Notes under the pieces: model-generated
Seen by the model: the letters and a program-made list of their open reading frames with translations, nothing else
Databases searched by the model: none
Told to the model about the DNA's origin: nothing
Program-made: the position numbers and the translations under genes
Source of the DNA: Dictyobacter formicarum
Lineage (GTDB): Bacteria > Chloroflexota > Ktedonobacteria > Ktedonobacterales > Ktedonobacteraceae
Assembly: GCF_016587435.1 (NCBI RefSeq)
Contig: NZ_BNJJ01000011.1
Coordinates: forward strand, 253,118-317,117
Length of the DNA stretch: 64,000 nt
Reading direction: 5' to 3'
Shown here: positions 36,822 to 45,213 of the stretch, piece after piece
Layout of the letters: each line of letters starts with the position of its first letter
How positions within the stretch are numbered: position 1 is the first letter of the stretch

Positions 36822-37631
36822 ATGGATACAGAGCACAGACTTGATGCGACGGAGATCAAAGCGTGCTGCGCGCTGACCTATCAAAGCGATGCGGCTCGAC
36901 TGCTACTGGGCGATTCATTTCATCCAGGCGGTATCCGACTAACCGAACATCTGGGCGCACTACTACACCTTGAACCAGGACAACGTGTGCTGGATGTAGC
37001 ATCCGGACAGGGCAGGAGCGCTATCGCGCTGGCCCAGCGTTACAGCTGCCAGGTACTGGGCATCGAGTACGGTGCTGAAGCAGTCCAGCAAGCAACACAA
37101 GCGGCAGTCGAAGCGAATATCGCCCATCTCGTCACTTTTCAACAGGGAGATGCCGAACACCTGCCCGTTCCAGACAACCATTTTGATGCAGTCATCTGCG
37201 AGTGCGCCTTCTGCACTTTTCCAGATAAAACGACGGCGGCAGCAGAGTTTCAGCGAGTTCTCAAACCCGCTGGCCAGCTAGGCCTGAGCGATCTAACACG
37301 CACAGATGAGATACCAGAAGATTTACAAGGCTTGCTCGCCTGGATCGCCTGCATAGCGGATGCTCAACCGGTAGATGCATATGTCCGCTATCTGACAGAG
37401 GCAGGATTGACCATCACCATGCTTGAAAATCATGATGCAGCACTACAGGAAATGGTCCAACAGATTCAGGGGAAACTGCTAGGAGCAGAGTTGCTGCAGC
37501 GCCTGCAAAAAATTAAGCTACCAGCTTCTTTTGACCTGGAACAGGCCAAAAAGCTGGCCCGCGCGGCAAAAGCAGCCATCCAGGCAAATACATTTGGTTA
37601 CATTGCGCTACTGGCAAGCAAAGTAAATTAA
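36822..37631 (+). CDS. Methyltransferase co-transcribed with the radical SAM gene
   Basis: A 269-residue class I methyltransferase. It opens with IKACCALTYQSDAARLLLG then FHPGGIRLTEHL, with a Cys-Cys pair. Motif I is RVLDVASGQGRSAIALA; then QVLGIEYG and the active-region DAVICECAFCTFPDK with more cysteines. The cysteine pattern and core recall the ArsM/UbiE-like branch, which act on arsenite, sulfur or lipid acceptors. It starts 23 nt after the radical SAM stop, with GAGG 7 nt before ATG 36822, so the pair forms an operon. The acceptor is not known. Confidence 0.86.
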   Translation: MDTEHRLDATEIKACCALTYQSDAARLLLGDSFHPGGIRLTEHLGALLHLEPGQRVLDVASGQGRSAIALAQRYSCQVLGIEYGAEAVQQATQAAVEANIAHLVTFQQGDAEHLPVPDNHFDAVICECAFCTFPDKTTAAAEFQRVLKPAGQLGLSDLTRTDEIPEDLQGLLAWIACIADAQPVDAYVRYLTEAGLTITMLENHDAALQEMVQQIQGKLLGAELLQRLQKIKLPASFDLEQAKKLARAAKAAIQANTFGYIALLASKVN

Positions 37632-37643
37632 AAATTGCGGCTC

Positions 37644-37682
37644 GACTCTTTGTTTATATAACCATAGATAGCAAAGAGTCGG
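37644..37682 (+). terminator. Hairpin after the radical SAM operon
   Basis: CGACTCTTTG (37644-37653) pairs with 37673-37682 over a 19-nt AT-rich loop. No T-run follows on the plus strand. It lies between convergent genes. Confidence 0.5.
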
Positions 37683-37762
37683 GCTGCGCTATGCCATTTC
37701 AGGCCCATCATTCAAGAGTCCACCTGGCTAAAAGACTTCCGTATTTCCGCCAAGCACACTCA

Positions 37763-38659
37763 TTATGAAGCTGGGCTAGTTTGCGACTGTATATTCACTA
37801 TAAATTGAGCTATGGGTGCAGCTATCAGTAAACAGAGCGTGCTACAGAGCAATGGGATAGCCAGAAAATGAATATGGATGATCAGAGAAACTGGCATAAG
37901 CAAGAATAGAAAGTAGAGGCACTGCATAAATCCGGCAGCTTTACCCCACCATGTTGAACCAAAACGTACTGGACGGGCCAGCGCCAGGTAGCTCAAGAGT
38001 GCGGCCAGCAGGGGCAATAAGAAGCGTAAGAGCATTAGCGCTCCCACCCAGAGTGGCAGTGTACCACTGCAGAGCAAGATCAGAGTGAGTGCTAAATAGA
38101 GACAGAAATCTGCTTCAGCATCGGCAATCTGACCCAGTTTGCTCTGTGTCCGCAGATGGCGAGCAGTATATCCATCCAGAACATCTGTCACGATGCCACA
38201 CGAGAAGATCACCAGTGCCAGGGTCGGTGATATGGTTAATCCGCCTGCGAGCCGAGCCAGCAAATATGAGGCACCCAATCCCCGCAGCCAGGTAAGCGTA
38301 TTAGCAATTCCTACATGTGGCAGTAGCTGACCATTATAGACAGAGCGGTTCAGACCAAGATGCCAGAACAGATCGCATTGTTGCCAGGCGACACAGAAAA
38401 GAAAGGGCAGCCACAGGTGTATAGTGTCGACTATGCCCAACCATAGAGTATTTATCAACAAAATTACCAGGGTCATCACACCGATGAGACACGTTACCCT
38501 CAGCCAGGAGCGCCTCAATGATGGATGCTCACGAGCCGTCTGGCAGGACATCAACCAGGAATGTTGAAAGAAAAGTCCCCAGGCACGCAGACTGAAGCGA
38601 CCATTGCGCAGCGTCGTTAACAGTTCAACCACAAATGTCTGTTCGGCACTTTTTTGCAT
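37763..38659 (-). CDS. CDP-alcohol phosphatidyltransferase family membrane protein
   Basis: A 298-residue membrane enzyme. The family signature DG-x2-AR-x8-G-x3-D-x3-D is complete: DGYTARHLRTQSKLGQIADA with EAD following (residues about 167-190). Several membrane segments follow, as in the family's six-helix core, and a 60-residue N-terminal extension with two hydrophobic parts precedes it. Such enzymes move a phosphatidyl (or archaetidyl) group from a CDP-lipid to an alcohol such as glycerol phosphate, serine or inositol phosphate. It converges on the radical SAM operon from the other strand, so it is not in the operon but sits in the same lipid-flavoured area. Confidence 0.88.
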   Translation of the reverse strand: MQKSAEQTFVVELLTTLRNGRFSLRAWGLFFQHSWLMSCQTAREHPSLRRSWLRVTCLIGVMTLVILLINTLWLGIVDTIHLWLPFLFCVAWQQCDLFWHLGLNRSVYNGQLLPHVGIANTLTWLRGLGASYLLARLAGGLTISPTLALVIFSCGIVTDVLDGYTARHLRTQSKLGQIADAEADFCLYLALTLILLCSGTLPLWVGALMLLRFLLPLLAALLSYLALARPVRFGSTWWGKAAGFMQCLYFLFLLMPVSLIIHIHFLAIPLLCSTLCLLIAAPIAQFIVNIQSQTSPAS

Positions 38660-38848
38660 AGAACGTATCTCCCCTGGTAATATCTTATTTGAGGGTCATG
38701 CATCTCAATGAGTAGTGCCCGGCAATATTGTCGCACAATATGCCTGAAGGTGCTACTACAACATGGACATTTATATTCAAGTATCTGTATAGAGTGTAAA
38801 AATATTTGAGCCCAAACGTGCTGTAATACCAGATAGAAAAAAGGGAAA

Positions 38849-39421
38849 ATGGCATTGGAAACGCGAAAAAACGCTAGCGCAAATGCACCCGATAATAAAA
38901 TAGCTGCTCCTCAGGGCATTGGCATGGCCGTCGCCTTTGACTGGGGATTGGCCGTGCAAATCCTGTTTACGCCTATTTTCTTGCTCTTGTTCCGCCCCTC
39001 GAACATGCTAAAGATTCCCGGAATCGATCCAACCATCACTGGTGCATTGTTTTTTATCCTTGCGCTGATTGTTGCCTGTATACCCGCGCTTTTTGGTGAG
39101 ATGATACGCAGTGGACGTGATTGGGCACGACGAATACAGATCAGTGCCAATATCTTCCTCTCGCTAGGCGGCCTGGTTTCGCTTGTCAACTTATATCAGA
39201 GCATCAAAATTGGCAACTGCTGGCCATTTGTAACGGAGATCATCCTACTTATCTTCTCACCCTTAATTGCCTGGCGTTTGAGTCGTCCGGTAACGGCACA
39301 ATGGTTTAAAGCAGTAACGCCAGTCGAGGCACGCAAACGGCACACGGGCATCTGGATATTTTTCATTATCCTGTGGGCTTTAGCTGGTGGCATCTTACAA
39401 ACCATTGCAGCCATAAAATAG
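38849..39421 (+). CDS. Membrane protein of unknown function, 190 residues
   Basis: A protein with about five hydrophobic segments (VAFDWGLAVQILFTPIFLLL, TGALFFILALIVACIPALF, ISANIFLSLGGLVSLV, ITEIILLIFSPLIAW-like, GIWIFFIILWALAGGIL). A charged loop SGRDWARRIQ lies inside. No family is recognised. It precedes the methyltransferase at 39501 by 79 nt in the same direction. No good ribosome-binding site is visible before ATG 38849 (AAGGG about 8 nt upstream is weak). Confidence 0.65.
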   Translation: MALETRKNASANAPDNKIAAPQGIGMAVAFDWGLAVQILFTPIFLLLFRPSNMLKIPGIDPTITGALFFILALIVACIPALFGEMIRSGRDWARRIQISANIFLSLGGLVSLVNLYQSIKIGNCWPFVTEIILLIFSPLIAWRLSRPVTAQWFKAVTPVEARKRHTGIWIFFIILWALAGGILQTIAAIK

Positions 39422-39500
39422 GCTGATCAGGAATAACAAGTAGAGGGAAAAAGTATGGCCAGACCATTCTCATTGACTCATTTGAAAGTCAGCTGACCAG

Positions 39501-40172
39501 ATGAGTACATACTACAAAGGGAAACGGGCCGCAACCTATAACCGAATCTGGAAGACGTTTTCAGAGAAGACGCTGGCCACCACTGTTGACTATATCAAAG
39601 TCTCAAGGCTATACGAAGCACCAAAAGCGCAGGGAAAACATCCGCGCATCCTGGATGTCGCCTGCGGCACAGGGCTCCTCTTACAGAAACTTGCCCAACT
39701 GAGCCCACAGGCCGAATTATATGGCATAGATCAAAGCTCGGACATGCTGGCTCAGGCACAGAAAATCCTGGCAAACGAGCCACACATTCACCTGACACAA
39801 GGATCTCTAAAAAGCGACAAAATGACGGCATTGCCTTATCAGCCAGCTTCTTTTGATCTGATCACCTGCACAAACGCCTTTCATTATCTGGACAACCCAC
39901 GAGCAGTGCTACAAAGCCTGGCCACTTTACTCTCCCCTCATGGACAGCTGGTACTAGAAGATTATGCTCGCCGCCCGTTTCCTTTCCCATGGAAACCCTT
40001 CGAGTGGCTGATCAAGGGCGTGGACCCACAACACAACAAAGCGTATACTCGCACTGAAGCACAGCAGATCTGTGAGGCTGCTGGACTACAGATACTGGCC
40101 GCCAACGATTTCTCAGCTGGCCCCCTCTGGCAATGCTGGATCATACGTGCAGAGGTAAGAAAAAGCAATTAG
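39501..40172 (+). CDS. Class I SAM-dependent methyltransferase (UbiE-like)
   Basis: A 223-residue protein with motif I ILDVACGTGLLLQKLAQL, ELYGIDQSSDMLAQAQ, FDLITCTNAFHYLDNP and LLSPHGQLVLEDYA, the layout of UbiE-type enzymes acting on quinones, lipids or small molecules. It follows the five-helix membrane protein. Its acceptor is unknown. It ends 100 nt before the repeat module at 40274. Confidence 0.86.
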   Translation: MSTYYKGKRAATYNRIWKTFSEKTLATTVDYIKVSRLYEAPKAQGKHPRILDVACGTGLLLQKLAQLSPQAELYGIDQSSDMLAQAQKILANEPHIHLTQGSLKSDKMTALPYQPASFDLITCTNAFHYLDNPRAVLQSLATLLSPHGQLVLEDYARRPFPFPWKPFEWLIKGVDPQHNKAYTRTEAQQICEAAGLQILAANDFSAGPLWQCWIIRAEVRKSN

Positions 40173-40273
40173 ACTTCCTTGCGGGATATTGGCACTGAAG
40201 CAAAGAAATACAATGTTGCCTGACGAAAAACGGGGAGCCGATCTCAATGATCAAAAAATTTTGTACGTCAAAT

Positions 40274-40361
40274 AGCTGATTGGCCATTCAGTGCTTTTTC
40301 AACCAATTTTCGCCAAAAATAAAAACAGCCAGTCTGGCGTGAATGTGCCTGAGAACTGGCT
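40274..40361 (-). repeat. Terminator-like repeat module, copy A
   Basis: An 88-nt element sharing its layout and much of its sequence with 41654-41742. On the minus strand it begins with the hairpin at 40361-40327 (outer stem AGCCAGT/ACTGGCT), then a T-rich run, then an imperfect ATTGG...CCAAT hairpin. It ends the small gene at 40360. Confidence 0.6.
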
Positions 40362-40572
40362 AGAGGAAAGAATGCCTATATTGCAAAGAACAGCTTTTGA
40401 TGCTAAGGATGCTAAAGCATATCGCTAAAGCAGCCTCTGGGTCAACCAGCACGATAACCTGTTTCCTCACGTAGTTCTTGCTCAGCTTGCTGGAGTATAC
40501 CTTGACAACAACTTGTGTTGGTTGGCGCTGGCCAGCAGTAGCAATATATTCATCCAGAACAGAGAGGCTCAT
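40360..40572 (-). CDS. Small protein of unknown function, 70 residues
   Basis: ATG 40572 (MSLSVLDEYIATAGQRQP) has GAGGTGAAACG just upstream, a good ribosome-binding site. The first 45 residues look like a normal small protein with beta-prone TQVVVKVYSS. The last 25 (ICFSILSIKSCSLQYRHSFL) are unlike it and run into the terminator hairpin, so a late frameshift is possible. No family is recognised. Confidence 0.45.
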   Translation of the reverse strand: MSLSVLDEYIATAGQRQPTQVVVKVYSSKLSKNYVRKQVIVLVDPEAALAICFSILSIKSCSLQYRHSFL

Positions 40573-40687
40573 CGTTTCACCTCTCAAGAAAAGCGCTTAT
40601 ACCGCCTGCTGTAAGGGTTGAATACATCTCTTCGTACAGATGAAGCGTATACAAGGTAGGAAAAACATTTTGAGAGGGGAAATTTTT

Positions 40688-40816
40688 ATGCAAGAAGAGC
40701 AGATTTCACCTTGCCCTAAGTGTGGGGAACGGTTTATCCCTACACACCTTGCAAATGAAGGGGGATATGGTTTGGCGAACCCTAAACCGATAGTGCGACC
40801 ACAGAAAGACCCTTGA
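40688..40816 (+). CDS. Small CPKCG-containing protein, 42 residues
   Basis: ATG 40688 to TGA 40814-40816. GAGGGGA lies about 9 nt before the ATG. The peptide has SPCPKCGERFIP, half of a zinc-ribbon knuckle, then a Pro/Lys-rich tail without a second Cys pair. It could bind zinc as a dimer or be a truncated zinc-ribbon protein. Support comes from the strong ribosome-binding site and the motif. Confidence 0.5.
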   Translation: MQEEQISPCPKCGERFIPTHLANEGGYGLANPKPIVRPQKDP

Positions 40817-40969
40817 TTTCAGTTGCAAAGTCTTACCTCCAGACTCTTACCTATTCTCTTTGAGCACAAACAGAATCTTTTTAATTTTTACTGAAGAGCT
40901 TTCACCTCTCAAAATCTGTCCACCTTTTACCCAATTTACCAGTAGAGCCATCTTAGTAGGAGCATTTCT

Positions 40970-41497
40970 ATGTATTGGGACATTGATCCGTATAACACCC
41001 TGGTTGAATTTTCCGTGAATCACCTGATGATCAATGTGGTCAAAGGGCGCTTTAACGAGGTACAGGGAAGTATTTATCTGGATACCCAGCAACCGGAGAA
41101 TTCTTGGGTCAAGGCATCGGTCAATACCGATAGTCTCTCAACAGGTATTGGGCAGAGAGATATACACCTGCGCTCGGCTGATTTCTTTGACACGGAGCGC
41201 TACCCTACGATAACCTTTGAGAGCACACGGGTCAGGCGTACCACCGCCAAAAGCTGCGATATCATTGGTAATCTGACTATACGGGGTATTACGCATACCG
41301 TCAGTTTTCAAACAAATTTCAATGGCTACGCACGCGATCCCTTTAGTGATGGCTGGCGACTTGGCCTCCTGTCAGTTAGTACCATCGACCGGCGCATGTT
41401 TGGTATGCGCTTCAATCAAGTCTTGGATCAAGGTATCTCTATTGTCGGCTACGACACACGCATTGAACTCTGCATAGAAGCCGTGAAGAAGTCTTGA
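40970..41497 (+). CDS. YceI-family lipid/polyisoprenoid-binding protein
   Basis: A 175-residue lipocalin-like YceI protein. Family landmarks: YWDIDPYNTLVEFSVNHLMI at the start, KGRFNEVQGSIYLD, DIHLRSADFFDTERYPTITF and GNLTIRGITHTVSF. YceI proteins bind isoprenoid chains or quinones in a hydrophobic pocket. No signal peptide is present, so this one is cytoplasmic. AGGAG lies about 7 nt before ATG 40970. Its place near the radical SAM and phosphatidyltransferase genes fits a lipid theme. Confidence 0.92.
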   Translation: MYWDIDPYNTLVEFSVNHLMINVVKGRFNEVQGSIYLDTQQPENSWVKASVNTDSLSTGIGQRDIHLRSADFFDTERYPTITFESTRVRRTTAKSCDIIGNLTIRGITHTVSFQTNFNGYARDPFSDGWRLGLLSVSTIDRRMFGMRFNQVLDQGISIVGYDTRIELCIEAVKKS

Positions 41498-41569
41498 TAA
41501 GAAATGTGAGGTTGTTCCTGAACAAGAAGTGGGCCCAAAGGAATTAAGGGGTTACTGGTGGCCTGGCAC

Positions 41570-41605
41570 GCTCACCTGGAGTCTATGCCCTGGGAGCTTT
41601 TTTTT
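41570..41605 (+). terminator. Probable terminator after the YceI gene
   Basis: GCTCACC (41570-41576) pairs with GGGAGC (41592-41597) with one bulged A, followed by eight T (41598-41605). Confidence 0.5.
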
Positions 41606-41653
41606 CTTGATTTTCCACATCTTCTTAGGTAGCTGATTGTTCATACGCTTTTG

Positions 41654-41742
41654 AGCTGATTGGTCACAAAAGACTTTTGTGACCAATTTCTGCAAAAAAA
41701 CAAAAGCAGCCAGTCTGGCGTGAGCACGCCTGAGAACTGGCT
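41654..41742 (-). terminator. tRNA terminator, repeat module copy B
   Basis: On the minus strand, 16 nt after the tRNA, AGCCAGT (41742-41736) pairs with ACTGGCT (41714-41708), enclosing an inner GGCGTG/CACGCC stem. A T-rich run follows. Beyond it, TTGGTCACAAAAG pairs with its complement around one base (about 41660-41686). The whole 89-nt module resembles copy A at 40274-40361. Confidence 0.75.
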
Positions 41743-41758
41743 TCCTGAGCGCAAGGTA

Positions 41759-41831
41759 TGGGCCCAGCTGGATTCGAACCAGCGACCAATCAGTTATGAG
41801 CCGACTGCTCTAACCGCTGAGCTATGGGCCC
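41759..41831 (-). tRNA. tRNA with anticodon CAU (Ile2-like or elongator Met)
   Basis: 73 nt fold completely: acceptor GGGCCCA/TGGGCCC, D-arm GCTC/GAGC, anticodon stem GTCGG/CTGAT (with G-U pairs) around the loop CTCATAA, T-arm GCTGG-TTCGAAT-CCAGC, and discriminator A. CCA is not encoded. The loop and the T-arm context (TTGGTCGCTGGTTC) resemble the tRNA-Ile2 whose CAU is converted to lysidine-AU by TilS, but elongator tRNA-Met shares the anticodon. Confidence 0.9.
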
Positions 41832-41842
41832 TTGCGCAGTGT

Positions 41843-41871
41843 ATTGTAACATATCTTCCGACGTTTGGAAA
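41843..41871 (-). promoter_or_regulatory. tRNA promoter
   Basis: On the minus strand TTTCCA (41871-41866), 17 nt spacer, TACAAT (41848-41843), with TGT before the -10 (extended -10). The tRNA 5' end is 11 nt downstream of the -10. Confidence 0.6.
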
Positions 41872-42549
41872 GGGCTTTCCAGGCAGATTTTTTTCAGTTA
41901 GATTGGATCTGCATTATAATTTTGCCAAAACGCAGAAAATCCATAATGTCAGTGCTTACACAAACAGGACAAACCACAGGTACAATTATCTTGACAATTA
42001 CCAAATAAACGACATCTCTACAGGTGAAATATGTTGACACATTTCACCTATACTCTTCCGCTTTTTATTGCTCATCAAAAAGATACCTGATCCTCTTATT
42101 AGCGCTACATTTAATGATATTTTCTGTACTTATACATATAAACATGCTCTTTTTCGTTCGAATCAAGATGCAAATTGTTGTATATAAAGTAATTTTCATC
42201 ATTTTGCGCGAGCACTCATCCATTTGGTATGATATAATAGAAATAGCCAAGTGCTACGTTTACCCATTAGAGTCGAGTAAGAATGGACAGTTAAGATTGA
42301 GGATATATCCGCTCAGCCAGCTAGAAACGGGTATGGTATTATGCTCTTGCTGATGCTGACCGTTTGGTGTTGTTTGGCATGTGGAAGAAGAATATGTTTT
42401 CACAGAACACTTATATCTCTTATTCATAAAAAGGGATGTATAGATGTTATTGTGGCAAAAATCCCCATCCTAAAGCACAGCCCAACTTCTTACATACCGC
42501 GCTATGCTCTAACGAGTGGCGCGGTCAACATTTTTCCAGGGGGCATTCA
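41872..42549 (+). promoter_or_regulatory. Long AT-rich leader region upstream of korA
   Basis: About 680 bases without a credible gene. It holds an inverted repeat, AGGTGAAAT-N10-ATTTCACCT (42022-42049), and an extended -10 element TGATATAAT (42230-42238) with no good -35. If used, this promoter gives korA a leader of about 300 nt. The open frame at 42024-42353 has no ribosome-binding site and an improbable composition. Confidence 0.4.
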
Positions 42550-44346
42550 ATGGAGAATGAAGTAACAATTCGTATCGGCGGTGAGTCTGGTGAGGGCACC
42601 ATCTCAGGTGGTGATATCCTTGCCCTGGCTTCCGCTCGCTGGGGGTATCATGTCTATACCTTCAGAACATTCCCAGCCGAGATTCTCGGTGGGCCTTGTA
42701 TGTTTCAGGTTCGTATTAGCGATCACCCGGTCATGTCAATGGGCGACTACGCAGATGTTCTGATCTGCTTGAATAAAGAAGCCTATGATCGTAACGTCGG
42801 TGAACTGTGTCATGGTGGCGTGCTCATGTATGATCCATCCGACTTTACGCCCGAACCAGGTGATTACATCACGTATGCCGTTCCCTTTAATGAGATTGCG
42901 CGTAAAGAGGTTCAGCTCTTCCAGACCAAAAATATGGTGATGCTGGGAGCCATCTGTGGACTGTTTGGTCCCCCTCTTGAGGCCATCATTCAAGTAGTGC
43001 AGTCAAAACTCTCTCGCTCGCGTAAGGCCAATGCAACGCTGATGGAAAAGAATTTGCTGGCCCTTGATGTGGCGAAGAAATATGTTACTGAAAAAATAAC
43101 AAAGAGTGATCCTTACCTGCTTGGTCCTGTAGAGAAGGCTGAGCGCGTGGTGCTGAATGGAAATCAGGCCATTGTTGCTGGCGCCCTGGCAGCGCAATGT
43201 CGCTACTTCTCAGGTTATCCGATCACACCGGCTAGCGATATCATGGAGGGAATGGCGAAAGAATTGCCTCTGGTAGGAGGCACCTTCCTGCAGGCTGAGG
43301 ATGAAATTGCTGCGCTGGCCTCCGTACTCGGAGCCTCATATGGTGGTGTGCGTGCGATGACGGCCACCTCTGGCCCTGGCTTCTCGCTGATGACCGAGTT
43401 GATTGGTCTGAGCTCGATGGCTGAATTGCCTGCGGTCATCGTCGACGCCCAGCGTGCCGGTCCTAGCACAGGTATGCCGACTAAGATGGAGCAGTCGGAC
43501 CTTAGCTTCGCACTAAATGCGGGACATGGCGATACGCCACGTATCGTGATCGCTCCTTCAAATGTTGCCAATTGTTATGAGTTGATCATTCAGGCCTTTG
43601 AGATGGCTGAGCGCTATCAAATGCCGGTGCTGTTCTTGACCGATCAGTCTTTGACCGCCCGCGTTGAGAGCGTTGATAGCCACGTTTTCAAACAGCCTGA
43701 GCTTCATGAGCGCATACAATACAATGGCCAGCACGCAGCCAATGGTAGCAATGGACACCACAATGGACATAAGGCAGAAGCAATGCTGGTAGGTGCGGGC
43801 GCGGAAGCTCACGAGTATGAGCGCTATGCTAATACTCCAACGGGTATCTCGCCAATGAGCACTCCTGGTACAGGCTCCCCGGCCTATGTGGCAACAGGAC
43901 TGGAGCATGATGAGGCCGGACATCCTAATTATGAGCCGGAAGATCACACAGAGATGATGCAGAAGCGCTTCCGCAAGTTGGCTACGGCGGCCACGGAAAT
44001 GCCTCAACCGAAGCGCTATGGGGACGCTGACGCCACTATTGGTGTGATCGGCTGGGGCTCAACCGAGGGCACCATTCAGGAAGCAGTGGATCGTGCTCGG
44101 GCCAAAGGCTTGAAGGTCGCGGCTCTCCATCCAACCATTCTCTCGCCGCTTCCCGATGAAGCTATTCAGGAGTTTATCTCCTCGGTAGAGAAGGTTATCG
44201 TACCGGAGAATAACTACTCGGGCCAATTCGCTAATCTATTGGGTGCTAAATATGGGCTGCAGGCTGTCCGTGTGAATAAATACGGGGGAATTCCATTTAC
44301 AGCCGCCGAAATCCTGCGGGCAATTGAGGAGGTTCACCAATCATGA
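42550..44346 (+). CDS. korA: 2-oxoacid:ferredoxin oxidoreductase, fused gamma-alpha subunit
   Basis: A 598-residue KorA-type subunit. Residues 1-190 are the gamma domain (IRIGGESGEGTISGGDILAL, AEILGGPCMFQVRI); residues about 200 onward are the alpha domain with SGYPITPASDIMEGMA, FLQAEDEIAALASVLGASYG and TSGPGFSLMTELIGL. The C-terminal part has IGVIGWGSTEGTIQEA. With KorB it oxidatively decarboxylates 2-oxoglutarate (or a similar 2-oxoacid) to acyl-CoA, reducing ferredoxin. An insert rich in Asn, Gly and His (NGSNGHHNGHKAE) lies around residue 405. GGGGG lies 6 nt before ATG 42550. It overlaps korB by 4 nt. Confidence 0.94.
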   Translation: MENEVTIRIGGESGEGTISGGDILALASARWGYHVYTFRTFPAEILGGPCMFQVRISDHPVMSMGDYADVLICLNKEAYDRNVGELCHGGVLMYDPSDFTPEPGDYITYAVPFNEIARKEVQLFQTKNMVMLGAICGLFGPPLEAIIQVVQSKLSRSRKANATLMEKNLLALDVAKKYVTEKITKSDPYLLGPVEKAERVVLNGNQAIVAGALAAQCRYFSGYPITPASDIMEGMAKELPLVGGTFLQAEDEIAALASVLGASYGGVRAMTATSGPGFSLMTELIGLSSMAELPAVIVDAQRAGPSTGMPTKMEQSDLSFALNAGHGDTPRIVIAPSNVANCYELIIQAFEMAERYQMPVLFLTDQSLTARVESVDSHVFKQPELHERIQYNGQHAANGSNGHHNGHKAEAMLVGAGAEAHEYERYANTPTGISPMSTPGTGSPAYVATGLEHDEAGHPNYEPEDHTEMMQKRFRKLATAATEMPQPKRYGDADATIGVIGWGSTEGTIQEAVDRARAKGLKVAALHPTILSPLPDEAIQEFISSVEKVIVPENNYSGQFANLLGAKYGLQAVRVNKYGGIPFTAAEILRAIEEVHQS

Positions 44347-45188
44347 CTCAAACATTGATTAATCCTACACCAAAAGATTACAAGAGTGAGGTAAAGCCTA
44401 CCTGGTGTCCCGGCTGTGGAGACTTTGGCGTACTCAATGCGGCTTTTCGTGGGCTGGCTGAGATGAAACTGCCAACGGACCAGACGGTGGTTGTCTCAGG
44501 TATTGGCTGTTCCAGTCGCTTCCCACACTTCATGAAAACCTTTGGTTTCCATAGTGTGCATGGTCGCGCCCTGCCAGTAGCTCAGGGACTAAAAATGGCT
44601 CGCCCGGACCTGAATGTGATTACAGTTGGTGGCGATGGTGACTTCTTCAGTATTGGTGCTGGACACCTGATTCACGCTGCTTTGCGTAATATCGATATTA
44701 CGGTCGTCGTTATGGATAATGAGATTTATGGATTGACCAAGGGCCAGACCTCACCGACTTCGCCCCATGGTCATGTAACGAAATCAACACCCTATGGTTT
44801 GCTGGCTTCCCAGTTTAATCCGATCGCTACCGCGCTTTCATTGAATGTTAGCTTTGTTGCGCGCGGCTACTCGGCCAAACCTAAAGAACTGGCAACTTTG
44901 ATCCAGCAGGGTGTCCAACATAAAGGGTTCTCATTCATCCACGCACTTAGCCCATGTCCTACCTTCTACCATACCTTTGATGCCTGGGATGCAGCGGTCA
45001 CAACGATTGATCCCAGTCATGATACCCATGATAAAGCGAAAGCGATCGCCCTGGCGTTAGAGACGGAGAAACAGTATACAGGCATCTTCTATAAAGAGGA
45101 ACGCCCAACTATGGATCAGGCAGCCCATCAATTAGTACAACAATCTAAAGAATTTGATATTACACAATATATGCAGCGCTACGCCTAA
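44343..45188 (+). CDS. korB: 2-oxoacid:ferredoxin oxidoreductase beta subunit
   Basis: A 281-residue thiamine-pyrophosphate-binding subunit. TWCPGCGDFGVLNAAF and SGIGCSSRFPHFM provide the conserved cysteines for the iron-sulfur cluster; VGGDGDFFSIGAGHL and MDNEIYGLTKGQTSPTSP bind TPP and Mg. Its ATG overlaps the korA stop (ATGA), so the two are translationally coupled. Which 2-oxoacid is used cannot be fixed from sequence, but the KorAB pair layout favours 2-oxoglutarate. Confidence 0.95.
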   Translation: MTQTLINPTPKDYKSEVKPTWCPGCGDFGVLNAAFRGLAEMKLPTDQTVVVSGIGCSSRFPHFMKTFGFHSVHGRALPVAQGLKMARPDLNVITVGGDGDFFSIGAGHLIHAALRNIDITVVVMDNEIYGLTKGQTSPTSPHGHVTKSTPYGLLASQFNPIATALSLNVSFVARGYSAKPKELATLIQQGVQHKGFSFIHALSPCPTFYHTFDAWDAAVTTIDPSHDTHDKAKAIALALETEKQYTGIFYKEERPTMDQAAHQLVQQSKEFDITQYMQRYA

Positions 45189-45213
45189 TCTACATATGTA
45201 GGAATTATAAAGA

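Noticed and set aside
42024..42353. 109-residue open frame upstream of korA
   Set aside because: No ribosome-binding site, hydrophobic composition from AT-rich DNA, ends without any motif.
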